A DNA stretch of 64,000 nucleotides from Kordiimonas sp. SCSIO 12603 (GCF_024398035.1 NZ_CP073748.1:2207520-2271519); one strand, 5' to 3'. Counted from the stretch's first letter, positions 44,474-55,650 are shown. Notes: generated from the letters alone by a model not told the origin. A program made the numbers and translations.

Positions 44474-45685
44474 ATGTCGTTGGAAGTAAAGGAAGATCGC
44501 AGCGGTAATGCGGCTTCTGACAATGTGAAAGGCTCTCAAGCCTCTAAGAACGATAGGAATAGACGCCGTCGCCGCCGTGGTGGGAAAGACCACTCCGGCT
44601 CGAAAGCTCCTAACCATCGTGTCTCTGCTCGTAATGACCAAACTGACCCAGCCGTTAATCGCTTTACAAGCCGAGGCGTATATAGTGCGATAGATTTAGG
44701 CACTAATAATTGTCGCCTGCTAATCGCAAAACCTACACGCCAAGGCTTTCGGGTTATTGATGCTTTTTCCAGAATCGTTCGCTTAGGTGAAGGGGTTTCC
44801 CAGAATAATCGATTATCTGACGAAGCAATGGACCGTACTATTGCTGCACTTAAAGTTTGCGCGGAAAAAATTGCGCGCCGAAATGTAACCTGTATGCGCC
44901 ATGTAGCAACAGAGGCTTGCCGTGTGGCAGATAATGCCGAAGAGTTTGTTGCGCGGGTGAAGGCAGAAACAGGTATCAATCTTGATATTATTTCCACGGG
45001 TGAAGAAGCCCGGCTTGCTGTTATGGGGTGTCAGTCCTTAATCGCACCCGGTAATAAGAATGCATTGGTATTTGATATTGGCGGTGGAAGTACCGAATTG
45101 ATTTGGGTTCGCGTACTACCGGGTGGTGGTACTGAAATGCGTGGTTGGATGTCTATCCCATGGGGGGTAGTAAATCTTTCTGAAGAATATGGCGAGCCGG
45201 GTGTGCGTCTACCAGACGAACAGTATGCCCGTATGGTTGGTACGGTGAAGGATCATCTTATCGAATTTGAAGAGGCTCATGATATTTCTGAGGTAGTGAG
45301 GCGTAAAAAAACCCAGTTTTTGGGAACGTCAGGTACAGTAACCACGCTTGCGAGTTTGCATTTGGAGTTGCCACGTTATATCCGCGAAAAAGTGGATGGC
45401 GCCTGGATGAAGTCAGAAGATATTAAATCCTTGAGCCGCCGTGTTGCGCAGATGACCCATGAAGAACGCTCAGCGCAGCCTTGTATTGGCTCTGAAAGAG
45501 CTGATTTGGTGGTTGCGGGGTGCGCAATACTTGAAGCTATCCTCGGAATGTGGCAGGTACCCAGCCTTCGTGTAGCTGACAGAGGTATCAGAGAAGGTAT
45601 CTTACGCGGCTTGATGCAAACTGGTAAAATGCCCATACGCGCAGACAGGCGCGGTAAGAACAAGAGGCGCCGTAACAATGGCTAA
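44474..45685 (+). CDS. Ppx/GppA-family phosphatase
   Basis: A 403-residue protein of the exopolyphosphatase / pppGpp phosphohydrolase family. ASKHA-fold motifs are present: YSAIDLGTNNCRLLIAKP, TGEEARLAVMGC and LVFDIGGGSTELIW. An unusual N-terminal extension of about 65 residues is Arg/Lys/Ser-rich (NRRRRRRGGKDH), unlike the short start of most members; it may bind RNA or ribosomes. It overlaps rlmE by eight bases, so co-translation is likely. Confidence 0.92.
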   Translation: MSLEVKEDRSGNAASDNVKGSQASKNDRNRRRRRRGGKDHSGSKAPNHRVSARNDQTDPAVNRFTSRGVYSAIDLGTNNCRLLIAKPTRQGFRVIDAFSRIVRLGEGVSQNNRLSDEAMDRTIAALKVCAEKIARRNVTCMRHVATEACRVADNAEEFVARVKAETGINLDIISTGEEARLAVMGCQSLIAPGNKNALVFDIGGGSTELIWVRVLPGGGTEMRGWMSIPWGVVNLSEEYGEPGVRLPDEQYARMVGTVKDHLIEFEEAHDISEVVRRKKTQFLGTSGTVTTLASLHLELPRYIREKVDGAWMKSEDIKSLSRRVAQMTHEERSAQPCIGSERADLVVAGCAILEAILGMWQVPSLRVADRGIREGILRGLMQTGKMPIRADRRGKNKRRRNNG

Positions 45686-46391
45686 AGGTTGGAATACCGA
45701 ATCAAATCCACGTAGTAGAGCGCGCGGTGCGAAAGTGCGCGTGAAAACAGCGCGTGGCCGTAAATCATCTTCTACCCGTTGGTTGCAGCGTCAGTTGAAT
45801 GACCCGTATGTAGCAGAGGCAAACCGCCTTGGTTACCGCTCGCGGGCAGCTTTTAAGCTTATTGAGATTGATGAACGCTTTGAAATCCTCAAGAAAGCTA
45901 AACGAGTTGTTGATCTTGGCTGTGCACCAGGTGGTTGGACACAGGTTCTAACGGAACGTCTTGGCGAAGAGGCGCAGATTGTTGGTATTGACCTTCAGGA
46001 AGTGGAACCAATCCCAGGCGCTAACCTCTGGGTTATGGATTTTCTGAGCTTGGATGCTGAAGAACGTTTGATGAAAGAGTTGGACGGACCTGTGGACGTT
46101 GTACTTTCAGATATGGCCAATGCTGCAACCGGGCATAAGCAGACGGATCAGATCAGAACTATGTCTCTGGCTGATGCCGCACTTGATTTTGCCATAAAAG
46201 TGCTGGGTGAGGGCGGAAGCTTCGCCGCGAAAGTACTGGCAGGCGGGGCTGATGCAACGCTTATGAAAAAGATGCAAACACACTTTAAAACAGTGAAGCA
46301 TGCCAAACCGCCATCAAGCCGCGCGGGCTCCAAGGAATGGTTCGTTGTGGCACAGGGCTTTAAGGGTCGAAAAAAGCCTGAAGATGAATAG
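45678..46391 (+). CDS. rlmE: 23S rRNA 2'-O-methyltransferase RlmE
   Basis: A 237-residue SAM-dependent enzyme that methylates U2552 of 23S rRNA. A basic N-terminus (RARGAKVRVKTARGRKSSS) leads to YRSRAAFKLIEIDERF, the SAM motif VVDLGCAPGGWTQVL, and VDVVLSDMANAATGHK; the K-D-K catalytic set is plausible. It forms an operon with the upstream ppx/gppA gene. Confidence 0.96.
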   Translation: MAKGWNTESNPRSRARGAKVRVKTARGRKSSSTRWLQRQLNDPYVAEANRLGYRSRAAFKLIEIDERFEILKKAKRVVDLGCAPGGWTQVLTERLGEEAQIVGIDLQEVEPIPGANLWVMDFLSLDAEERLMKELDGPVDVVLSDMANAATGHKQTDQIRTMSLADAALDFAIKVLGEGGSFAAKVLAGGADATLMKKMQTHFKTVKHAKPPSSRAGSKEWFVVAQGFKGRKKPEDE

Positions 46392-46508
46392 TTTGTAAAA
46401 TTTACAAGATTAGCATTGTCTTTGCTCTCAGTTCGGGGTATGGAACGGCGAACATCCAAAACCTGGATCTGGCTCGATGGGTTGGTCATCAGTCAGTATT
46501 AACTTTGA

Positions 46509-47993
<1,485 letters not shown>

Positions 47994-47996
47994 TCA

Positions 47997-49304
47997 ATGC
48001 GGCCATCCGCAAGAATTGCAGCTTTTATAGAGCTGGTTGAGGAAATCGAAGGGGGCATCGCAGCAAGCGGTGCCCCTGCTGATTCTATCGTAAACACATA
48101 TTTCCGCGAACGCCGTTACGCCGGTTCAAAAGATCGCCGCACTATCAGTGAGTGGGTTTATGGTTATCTGCGTTCGAGAGCTTATCACCTCTGGGCGCTT
48201 GAGAATGTAGATGCAAAGCTTACGGCACGTTATGCTGTGCTGTCCTATTTAGCCGTAGAATCTGCAGATATGCTGCCACTGTTTGGGGAAGAAGATGGTT
48301 ACGGCCCTGATGCGCTGACTGAAGATGAAGTTGATCTAATAGAAAAGCTTCAGGTCCTTGATGCAGTACCGGAAGAGATTTCCGCAAATATTCCTGAATG
48401 GGCGCAAACTGGTTTTAAAGAGCGATTTGGTAAACACGCGATAGAAGCCGCAAAAGCGCTTAACACTGCAGCTTCTCTTGATCTTCGTGTCAACAAGTTT
48501 AAAGCCAAACGAGAGATCAATGATTATCTGACATTATTGCCAGAGGGCGCGGAGCGCACATCATATTCAAGCCTTGGCCTTCGATCTCATACCAAGCCAA
48601 ACCTTGCAGGTATGAAGGAATATAAGGCTGGTGAAGTAGAAGTACAGGATGAAGCAGCGCAATTGGCTTCGCTTCTTGTTGGTGCTCAGCCCGGTATGCA
48701 GGTACTTGATCTTTGTGCTGGCGCTGGAGGTAAATCTCTCACAGTTGCAGGCCAAATGGCTAATAAAGGCCAACTCTATGCCTTGGATGTTTCGCGTAAA
48801 CGGTTGCGTGAATGTGAAAAGCGGATTGAGCGAGCAGGGGCACGTAATATTCAGGTAAAGCTTCTGAATATGGATGTTGAGAGCCGGACTGAGGCACTCG
48901 CTGGGTTCAAAGCTGCCTGTGACCGTGTTTATGTGGATGTACCGTGTACGGGAACGGGCACTTGGCGCCGTAGCCCTGATCAGCGCTGGCGTTTCTCTAG
49001 TGATAACCTATCTGATATGTACGCAACACAATTAGGTTTACTTAAAGAAGCTGCGCCACTTGTCAAAGAAGGTGGTCGTCTGATTTACATGACATGTTCT
49101 GTGCTCCCGCAAGAAAATGAACGGATTGTAAGCCGGTTCATGAAACAGCAGCCTGAATGGAAGCTCGTTGATTACCGTAATGTATGGAATGAAGTGCTGG
49201 AAACAGAGGTACCTAAAAGCCTCTCCAGCATGGAAGAATGCTTGCAACTTGCTCCTCATATGCACGGTACTGACGGATTCTTTATCGCAATTTTACAGAG
49301 ATAA
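47997..49304 (+). CDS. RsmB/NOP-family RNA cytosine-C5 methyltransferase
   Basis: A 435-residue protein. An N-terminal NusB-like or PUA-type part precedes the SAM domain with VLDLCAGAGGKSLTVAG. Both catalytic cysteines are visible: VPCTGTGTWRRSPD and YMTCSVLPQENE. It should make m5C in rRNA, most likely like RsmB (position 967), though alphaproteobacteria often carry several paralogues. It is cotranscribed with guaB. Confidence 0.92.
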   Translation: MRPSARIAAFIELVEEIEGGIAASGAPADSIVNTYFRERRYAGSKDRRTISEWVYGYLRSRAYHLWALENVDAKLTARYAVLSYLAVESADMLPLFGEEDGYGPDALTEDEVDLIEKLQVLDAVPEEISANIPEWAQTGFKERFGKHAIEAAKALNTAASLDLRVNKFKAKREINDYLTLLPEGAERTSYSSLGLRSHTKPNLAGMKEYKAGEVEVQDEAAQLASLLVGAQPGMQVLDLCAGAGGKSLTVAGQMANKGQLYALDVSRKRLRECEKRIERAGARNIQVKLLNMDVESRTEALAGFKAACDRVYVDVPCTGTGTWRRSPDQRWRFSSDNLSDMYATQLGLLKEAAPLVKEGGRLIYMTCSVLPQENERIVSRFMKQQPEWKLVDYRNVWNEVLETEVPKSLSSMEECLQLAPHMHGTDGFFIAILQR

Positions 49305-49322
49305 CCAACTTCGGTGTTATGA

Positions 49323-49365
49323 TTTTAGATAGATTCGTCGTGTAAAATGCACGAATGGTCTAAAA
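49323..49365. promoter_or_regulatory. Interrupted palindrome upstream of TPR gene
   Basis: TTTTAGA...ATTCGT (49323-49329, 49333-49338) mirrors ACGAAT...TCTAAAA (49351-49356, 49359-49365). It could be an operator or an RNA hairpin; it has no T run for a terminator in the plus direction. Confidence 0.4.
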
Positions 49366-49425
49366 AAGCAGACAATAAGTATAAATGCCGTTAGGCTGGT
49401 TTTGTAATAGATAGCAGAGGTATCA

Positions 49426-49908
49426 ATGATTGTACGTTCCGTTTTTTCCGTTGTGGTAGCCGTTAGTTTATTTGCTGCACCAGCGTTTGCGCAAACAAAT
49501 GAAAAATATAAGCAGGTTTCAGAAAAGTATGTAGCTGAAGCGAATGTTGCGCTTAGATCAGAGAATAATGCCCAAGCACAGGTTTTGTTTGAGCGTGCTA
49601 TTGTAGCAAATCCTGCAAATGTGACCGCGTTAATTGGTCTTGGTCAAACCCATGAGGCGGAAGGTCGTATTGGCCGTAGCCTTAAGTATTACCGTCATGC
49701 GCTTGAGATCGAACCAAACGCACTGCCTGCTCTTGAGGCTCAGGCACTGGCATTTCTAAAGCGAGACATGATTGACAGAGCTGAAAGTAACCTTTCTAAG
49801 CTATCGCGTCTTTGCCCAAATGGCTGTAAGGCACTGGATACCGTTGAGACCAGTATTGAAGGCTATAAAGCTAGAAAAGCTGATGAGGATCAAAAAGAGC
49901 AAGGTTAA
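49426..49908 (+). CDS. Secreted TPR-repeat protein
   Basis: A 160-residue protein with a signal peptide (MIVRSVFSVVVAVSLFAAPAFA) and about three tetratricopeptide units: ALRSENNAQAQVLFERAIVA, ALIGLGQTHEAEGRIGRSLK and ALEAQALAFLKRDMIDRAES. The Cys pair near LCPNGC could form a disulfide. It should mediate protein contacts in the periplasm. A terminator follows. Confidence 0.88.
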   Translation: MIVRSVFSVVVAVSLFAAPAFAQTNEKYKQVSEKYVAEANVALRSENNAQAQVLFERAIVANPANVTALIGLGQTHEAEGRIGRSLKYYRHALEIEPNALPALEAQALAFLKRDMIDRAESNLSKLSRLCPNGCKALDTVETSIEGYKARKADEDQKEQG

Positions 49909-49936
49909 AACTTGCTGTATTGATTACCTCAAAAGA

Positions 49937-49962
49937 AAAGGCGCCAATCGGCGCCTTTTTTT
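49937..49962. terminator. Bidirectional terminator
   Basis: GGCGCC-AATC-GGCGCC flanked by AAAA on the left and TTTTTTT on the right, between the TPR gene and the convergent peptidase gene. Confidence 0.9.
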
Positions 49963-49980
49963 ATTGGGTCATTATGGTAT

Positions 49981-51381
49981 TTATTTGAATTCGCCCGGCC
50001 ATTCAGCGGCGATATAAGTGAATACAGCCCACGCAGCCACATTCTTCCGCATGTGTTCAGGTTTCACTTTATCAAGTGTGTCGTCTGCGGTGTGGTGCAG
50101 ATCAAAATAGTCAGTACCGTCTTGCATCAGATCAAGGGTTGGCATGCCTGCACGGCCCATTTGGCCTACGTCTGGACCACCACTTGATTTACGTTCGTGG
50201 CGAAGAACGCCAAGAGGGCGCATAAGCTGAGCCATTTTATCAACCACGAAAGTAGAATCGCGATTTACATTCGAAGCCAGTGCCCAAATTGGGCCAGCAC
50301 CGAAATCTGACTCTGCACCAATTTGGTGGTGTTTTCCGGCATCATCACCATGAACTTTGGCATATTGACGTGCGCCAACGAGACCAATTTCCTCGGCGGC
50401 AAACAATACAACGCGGATTGTTTTGCGGGGGCGCTGTGGTGCAAGGCGGTTAATAAGATCAGCTGTAGCCATGGTAATAGCAACACCTGCACCGTCATCA
50501 ACCGCGCCTGTACCTAGATCCCAGCTGTCAAGGTGTCCGCCGATGAGCACGATATCTTCTGGTTGTTCACGGCCAGTAATTTCACCAATCACGTTCGCCA
50601 TTTCCACCTCGCCGTGGTGCTTAACCTGAATATCAAGTTTGAGCGTGATTGGTTTCCCGCGTGTTAGTATCCGTTCCATAAGGTCTGCATCTGGATTGGA
50701 AAGAGCTGCCGCAGCAATTGGCTTCACGCCTTCAACGTAGTTCACGCCACCAGTATGGGGCAGGCGGTGGCTATCTGTGCCGATAGAGCGGATCACAATG
50801 GCCAACGCACCCTTTTTGGAGGCTTCAACCGCACCTGCACCACGCGCACGAACAGCAGGGCCGTAGCCGGCGCCATCAATATGACGTTCCATTCGGTTGG
50901 AAATAAAGACGATTTTGCCTTTAATATCGCTTGCATCTGCTTTTTGAAGGTCTTCAAAGGTTTTGAAGTGTGCGATTTCTGCCGTTACGCCACCTTCAGG
51001 TGTTCCAACAGATTTACCAAGTGCGGTGATGTGAAGTGGCTGTGTAAATGGAGCCAGTACTTCGGCGTGTTCAGAAAGGCGTTCCCAGTAAGGCACCATT
51101 ACTGGTTCAGTATAAACTTTATCAAAGCCTAGTTTTTTAAATTTAGCGATAGCCCAATCAATCGCTTCTTGTTCTTTAGGGCTGCCGGCAAGGCGAGGGC
51201 CAATTTCTGTCGTGAGTGATTCCAGCAAGTTATAAGCTGTATCATCTTTGAGGGCAGCATCCCTGAGCATTTTTGCTGTATCAACTGTTTGATCAGCGAT
51301 ATCTGGTTGCTGCGCAAAAACAGGCGCTGCAAATAAAAGTGCGGCAGCTGTTGCTGCCTGCAATGACTTGGAAAGTAACAT
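49981..51381 (-). CDS. M28-family zinc aminopeptidase / carboxypeptidase Q-like
   Basis: A 466-residue exported protein (signal ending PVFAQQ). All co-catalytic zinc positions are visible: GGHLDSWD (His, Asp), GAVDDGAG (bridging Asp), FAAEEIGLVG (Glu base and ligand), ESDFGAGP (Asp) and DLHHTADDTLDKV (His). A PA-type insert lies at about residues 130-235 (GKIVFISNRM). Family members release N-terminal residues or dipeptides in the periplasm. Start well supported by the signal peptide. Confidence 0.94.
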   Translation of the reverse strand: MLLSKSLQAATAAALLFAAPVFAQQPDIADQTVDTAKMLRDAALKDDTAYNLLESLTTEIGPRLAGSPKEQEAIDWAIAKFKKLGFDKVYTEPVMVPYWERLSEHAEVLAPFTQPLHITALGKSVGTPEGGVTAEIAHFKTFEDLQKADASDIKGKIVFISNRMERHIDGAGYGPAVRARGAGAVEASKKGALAIVIRSIGTDSHRLPHTGGVNYVEGVKPIAAAALSNPDADLMERILTRGKPITLKLDIQVKHHGEVEMANVIGEITGREQPEDIVLIGGHLDSWDLGTGAVDDGAGVAITMATADLINRLAPQRPRKTIRVVLFAAEEIGLVGARQYAKVHGDDAGKHHQIGAESDFGAGPIWALASNVNRDSTFVVDKMAQLMRPLGVLRHERKSSGGPDVGQMGRAGMPTLDLMQDGTDYFDLHHTADDTLDKVKPEHMRKNVAAWAVFTYIAAEWPGEFK

Positions 51382-51539
51382 GGTTTCCCCCTAGTAGGTT
51401 TTCGCCCGCTACAGTGCTGGATTGCAGTTGGAGCGTCAAGTATCAAGGCTTTGGTTAAGGGCTAAGTTTATCTGTTGTGAAATCAAAAGATTGTGTGCTT
51501 TATACAAATGATAATATTCCAGAAGCCGGATGGGGGAAT

Positions 51540-52037
51540 ATGGAAATTCAGGGTTTAAATCGTTTCGAACTCAAGCCTGTTGGGCATTATGCAGATAAAG
51601 GCATGGTGTTTGACATGGTCATTGATGGCATTTCATATCTTGAGACAATAAAGGCGTATGAAGTCGAGTGTGGTTATGAACCTGCTGGCGCTTATGTTCC
51701 GACACTGGGAACCGTTGAGATTATGTGCCGGTCTTTGGATAAGGAATTCACGATGATTCCTTATGGCTGTGACTGTGGTGTTTGGGAATGTTGGTGGCTT
51801 TTTTGTACCGCACGCCGCTATTCAAAAATGGTTTATATTGATAGTTGGTCTAACCCGCGCCGCGATGATAAAATCCGTGATACCGAAGGGGTTTACTGGC
51901 GCTACAATGGTTTGAAGCCTATCTGTGTTGATATTAAGGAATATGATGCTGCCATAAAAGCCGCACAGTCTATCATTAAAGAAGATGCTTCCACCTTATG
52001 GATGGTTGAGAAATATGAACGGGAGCGAATACTGTGA
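51540..52037 (+). CDS. Hypothetical protein, first gene of a two-gene operon
   Basis: A 165-residue soluble protein I do not recognise. It is rich in Tyr, Trp and Cys, with a cluster IPYGCDCGVWECWWLFCT that could bind metal. The ATG at 51540 sits just after GGGGGAA; an upstream GTG at 51477 would add 21 residues. The end overlaps the next start (GTGA), so the two proteins are likely co-translated. Confidence 0.6.
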   Translation: MEIQGLNRFELKPVGHYADKGMVFDMVIDGISYLETIKAYEVECGYEPAGAYVPTLGTVEIMCRSLDKEFTMIPYGCDCGVWECWWLFCTARRYSKMVYIDSWSNPRRDDKIRDTEGVYWRYNGLKPICVDIKEYDAAIKAAQSIIKEDASTLWMVEKYERERIL

Positions 52038-52534
52038 TTGTGCAGATGGAACGGCTGAAGGGCCATAATATCTTTCGGTTGAATAAAAAACGCTCCATAG
52101 CCGTTTGCGTTCGCGAAGGTGACCTGCCTTTAGTGCATGCTAGTTTTCAGCCGACACACATCTGTAAAATTGGTATCAACGATCGCCAGAAAATCAGGCG
52201 GCTGGAAAAATTGGCGCCGAATGTTACGCCCTATGATCTACCTTCTAAGGGTATTCCCGAAAAGTTATCGGATAAACTTGAGTGCAGAGAAGAGCTGTTC
52301 AGCTTCGTGAATCTTATGAATGCGGAGGTTGAAGAAAGGCGTGTGCTGTTATGCTGCTCCGAGGACAAATGGCCGATTAGACAGGCTGGTATGTATATGG
52401 CGGCTGTATTCTATAGTCAGGGAATTGAAGCGGTGCAGGAGCATATGGAAGCCTTCAGTCAAGAGGTGCACCGCATGTTAAATGGCAGAGAATATAGTTT
52501 TGTACGCTCTGCTATCCTTGGTGATTTTGAATAA
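52034..52534 (+). CDS. Hypothetical, degenerate phosphatase-like protein
   Basis: A 166-residue protein. Its layout parallels the phosphatase-like protein at 36953: THICKIGIND aligns with THVIRIGQN, and VLLCCSEDKWPIRQAGMYMA with LFIHCASGMTRSASAAII. The Cys-to-Arg spacing is seven rather than five, so it would be a pseudo-phosphatase or the likeness is accidental. GTG start overlapping the upstream gene. A terminator follows. Confidence 0.55.
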   Translation: MIVQMERLKGHNIFRLNKKRSIAVCVREGDLPLVHASFQPTHICKIGINDRQKIRRLEKLAPNVTPYDLPSKGIPEKLSDKLECREELFSFVNLMNAEVEERRVLLCCSEDKWPIRQAGMYMAAVFYSQGIEAVQEHMEAFSQEVHRMLNGREYSFVRSAILGDFE

Positions 52535-52540
52535 AGAAAA

Positions 52541-52566
52541 AGCCCTGATACTTCAGGGCTTTTTTT
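52541..52566. terminator. Bidirectional terminator between operon and trmFO
   Basis: AGCCCTGA-TACT-TCAGGGCT with A run upstream and T run downstream serves the two convergent transcripts. Confidence 0.9.
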
Positions 52567-52570
52567 ATTG

Positions 52571-53890
52571 CTAAAGATTTTCCATCCAGCTTGCTAAATC
52601 TTCAAGAGCGCGTTTGCTCATGGCTGGTTTACGTTCCTTTTTCTTCACTCTGTGTTCAAACGGAGGGAATAGGCCGAAGTTCACATTCATTGGTTGGAAT
52701 GTTTTAGCGTCAGCGCCGCCTGTGATGTGATTAATAAGGGCACCAAAGGCTGTAGTTTCTGGTGGCGCAATAGGTGTACCACCTTTGCGTTCTGTTGCGG
52801 CGAAGCGACCACAAATAAGACCCATAGCTGCGCTTTCAACATAACCTTCGACCCCTGTCATCTGGCCAGCGAATCTTAAGCGTGTATCTGCTTTCATGCG
52901 CATCAAGCCATCAAGCACCAATGGGCTGTTGATGAAAGTGTTGCGGTGAAGGCCGCCAAGGCGAGCGAATTTGGCATCCTCAAGACCTGGAATTTTGCGG
53001 AAAATACGCTGTTGTTCACCGTACTTAAGTTTGGTTTGGAAACCAACAATATTATAAAGCGTGCCGAGTTTGTTATCCTGACGGAGCTGCACAACAGCAT
53101 GGTGTGGCTCATCTGTATGAGGGCTTTGAAGGCCAACGGGCTTCATTGGACCAAAACGAAGTGTTTCAGGACCGCGCTCTGCCATTACTTCAATTGGCAT
53201 ACAGCCTTCAAAGTAAGGAGTTTTTTCTTCCCATTCTTTAAAGTCTGTTTTTTCACCTTCATTTAGATCAGTGATGAACTCATCATACTGTTCTTTGCTC
53301 ATTGGCAGGTTGATGTAGTCAGCGCCATCGCCTTTATCATAGCGGCTTTGGTACCATGCTTTATCAAAGTTAATGCTGTCTTTATATACGATCGGTGCAA
53401 TCGCATCAAAGAAAGCAAGGCCGTCTTCACCGCATAGTTCAAGAACGGCTTCAGAGAGAGCAGGTGAGGTTAAGGGGCCTGTTGCCACAATCACGTTGTC
53501 CCACTCTTTAGGCGGTAGGCCAGCGATCTCTTCACGCTCAATGGTTACAAGCGGGTGTGCTTCCAGCGTTTTAGTTACATCTTCAGAGAAAGCGTCACGG
53601 TCAACCGCAAGGGCTGAACCCGCTGGCACTTTGTTGCGCTCTGCCGCTGCCATGATGAGTGAATTCATCCGACGCATTTCTTCGTGCAGCAGGCCCACGG
53701 CATTATTTTCATAATCATCAGAACGGAAAGAATTGGAACAAACCATTTCCGCGAGACCATCTGTATGGTGAGCATCTGTTTTCTTAACACCGCGCATTTC
53801 GTGCAAGATTACAGGAACACCTTGTTCCGCGATTTGCCATGCTGCTTCCGAGCCTGCGAGGCCACCACCAATGATATGAATAGGATCCAT
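52571..53890 (-). CDS. trmFO: Folate/FAD-dependent tRNA (uracil-54-C5) methyltransferase
   Basis: A 439-residue flavoprotein that makes m5U54 in tRNA with methylenetetrahydrofolate as carbon donor. The dinucleotide motif [20 protein letters not shown] starts the protein, and [20 protein letters not shown] and [18 protein letters not shown] are TrmFO signatures. The ATG at 53890 is chosen over upstream in-frame codons because conserved sequence begins there. SAM-dependent TrmA replaces it in enterics. Confidence 0.97.
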   Translation of the reverse strand: MDPIHIIGGGLAGSEAAWQIAEQGVPVILHEMRGVKKTDAHHTDGLAEMVCSNSFRSDDYENNAVGLLHEEMRRMNSLIMAAAERNKVPAGSALAVDRDAFSEDVTKTLEAHPLVTIEREEIAGLPPKEWDNVIVATGPLTSPALSEAVLELCGEDGLAFFDAIAPIVYKDSINFDKAWYQSRYDKGDGADYINLPMSKEQYDEFITDLNEGEKTDFKEWEEKTPYFEGCMPIEVMAERGPETLRFGPMKPVGLQSPHTDEPHHAVVQLRQDNKLGTLYNIVGFQTKLKYGEQQRIFRKIPGLEDAKFARLGGLHRNTFINSPLVLDGLMRMKADTRLRFAGQMTGVEGYVESAAMGLICGRFAATERKGGTPIAPPETTAFGALINHITGGADAKTFQPMNVNFGLFPPFEHRVKKKERKPAMSKRALEDLASWMENL

Positions 53891-54002
53891 TACAAAAACC
53901 AACTTATTTGCTTTTTACGTTTGGCGCCTGTTTACCGGAGACAGGCTTTTATTGTAAGCAAAAAAGATAAGTTTCTGGGAAGTAAGCGGGATTTGAGGGC
54001 TT

Positions 54003-55121
54003 ATGTCGATTTCGGCCAAGCATATCTATAGCATTTTATCGGAATGGCCTGAGCGCAAGGTTGGTAGTGAAGACGAGATGATGGCTCGCGAAGCGCTGAT
54101 GACTGAATTACTAGCTGAACCTGATGTTGAAATAGCAGAAGAAGGCCTTCGTCTCCCTAGATCAGTTTGGTCCATTGAACTTGTGATGGTTGGTGGCGCT
54201 TTAGGGGCGATATGGATGGCATCCGTTATGCCGTATATAGCTTTGCTTGTTGGGCTTCTATTGGTTGGCTGCTTTATGCTGCATATGGACGGTCGCAGAA
54301 CACCGATCGATTGGTTTGTACCCTCCGTAATATCTTCTAATCTAGTCGCCAAAAAAGGGAGCGGGAAGCGGCTTTATATTGTTTGCGCATCACTGGATAA
54401 TGATCTTAAATTTTTGAATAAAAAGATTGAATTAAGTGATTATAAAAACATAATTTTTTATGCATATGTATTTGTCTTTATATGGGCTGTTATTATCCCT
54501 GTTTTTTATATAATGGGTTTCGGGCTTGCAGGTTGGTTCGAGCTAGTAATCACCGTTTCTTTACTAAGCATTTTTTGTCTTTACCGAATTTCAGTAAACG
54601 ACATCAACTCAGGTCATTTAACTGGTGTCGCTGCAGCTAGCTCTACTGCATGTGGTTTATGGCGGAAAATGCCGAATGATACGGAGGTTAGACTGGTTGT
54701 TTCAACAGGTGGCCGCTTATTGGGGTACGGACTGGAACATTACCTTAATCACCATGCCTCTGAGTTCGAGGAACGCGATATCTATGTTCTAAATTACGAT
54801 ACCCCACAAAATGAGAAAGTTGCGTATATTGAAAAGGCAGGAGTGTTTACGTCTACCGGATTTGAGAACATCATGAAGATGGTTGCTCAAGGCTTGGTTA
54901 AGCTAAATCCTTCTTACAGTAAGATACGTGCCATAGATGCAGATACTGTTTTACCAGAGAGTGTACTGTGTGCTCGAAAGGGTTATATGGCACTGACGAT
55001 TACTTCAAAACCTGGAGTACAGGAGAAGCCAGATTTAGACGCGATGGAGAAAGCTTCTAAATTTGGAGAAGCGATATTACGGATGTTGCCGGAAATGAAA
55101 GGTAAGCGGGATGCGCGCTGA
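54003..55121 (+). CDS. Membrane-embedded, degenerate M28-like protein
   Basis: A 372-residue protein with hydrophobic pairs at about residues 59-95 and 150-200. The soluble parts follow the order of an M28 peptidase but with altered metal positions: LYIVCASLDND where GGHxD is expected, VNDINSGHLTGVAAASS near NDNASGVA, and STGGRLLGYGLEHYL in place of EExGLxG. I read it as a non-catalytic relative (pseudo-peptidase). It overlaps the DUF924 gene by 11 bases. Confidence in gene high, in family moderate. Confidence 0.65.
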   Translation: MSISAKHIYSILSEWPERKVGSEDEMMAREALMTELLAEPDVEIAEEGLRLPRSVWSIELVMVGGALGAIWMASVMPYIALLVGLLLVGCFMLHMDGRRTPIDWFVPSVISSNLVAKKGSGKRLYIVCASLDNDLKFLNKKIELSDYKNIIFYAYVFVFIWAVIIPVFYIMGFGLAGWFELVITVSLLSIFCLYRISVNDINSGHLTGVAAASSTACGLWRKMPNDTEVRLVVSTGGRLLGYGLEHYLNHHASEFEERDIYVLNYDTPQNEKVAYIEKAGVFTSTGFENIMKMVAQGLVKLNPSYSKIRAIDADTVLPESVLCARKGYMALTITSKPGVQEKPDLDAMEKASKFGEAILRMLPEMKGKRDAR

Positions 55122-55650
55122 AGATGTTTTATATTTTTGGTTTACGGAAAATGGGCCAAAACAATGGTGGCAAAAATCTGAGGCTTTTGATGCCATTATT
55201 CGCCGGAAATTTATAGATACTTATGAACTAGCTATTTTGGGCGGCTTATCTGAATGGCGAGAGACAGATCGCGGCAGGTTAGCTGAAATCATTGTGATTG
55301 ATCAGTTTGCGCGAAATATGTTCCGCGATACCCCTCGCGCTTTTATTGCCGATCCGATTGCTCTTGTACTGTCACAAGAGGCTGTACTGCGGGGTGTGGG
55401 CGAGGGTTGGTCAGCGGAGATGAAGCAATTCCTTTACATGCCTTATATGCATAGTGAAGAACCAAAGATACATGAAGAAGCAGTAGAGTTGTTCAGCGCG
55501 CCCGGGCTTGAAGATAACCTAGATTTTGAACTTAGGCATAAGGTGATTGTTGATAGATTTGGCCGTTATCCTCACAGAAATGCAATTCTGGGCAGAGAGA
55601 ATACTGAGGAAGAGCTTGAGTTTTTAAAACAACCGGGAAGCCGCTTTTAA
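55111..55650 (+). CDS. DUF924-family protein
   Basis: A 179-residue helical protein. VLYFWFTENGPKQWW at the start, VIDQFARNMFRDTPRAF and LYMPYMHSEEP are the hallmarks of DUF924, a TPR-like fold without known function, widespread in proteobacteria. It overlaps the preceding membrane gene. Confidence 0.93.
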   Translation: MRAEDVLYFWFTENGPKQWWQKSEAFDAIIRRKFIDTYELAILGGLSEWRETDRGRLAEIIVIDQFARNMFRDTPRAFIADPIALVLSQEAVLRGVGEGWSAEMKQFLYMPYMHSEEPKIHEEAVELFSAPGLEDNLDFELRHKVIVDRFGRYPHRNAILGRENTEEELEFLKQPGSRF

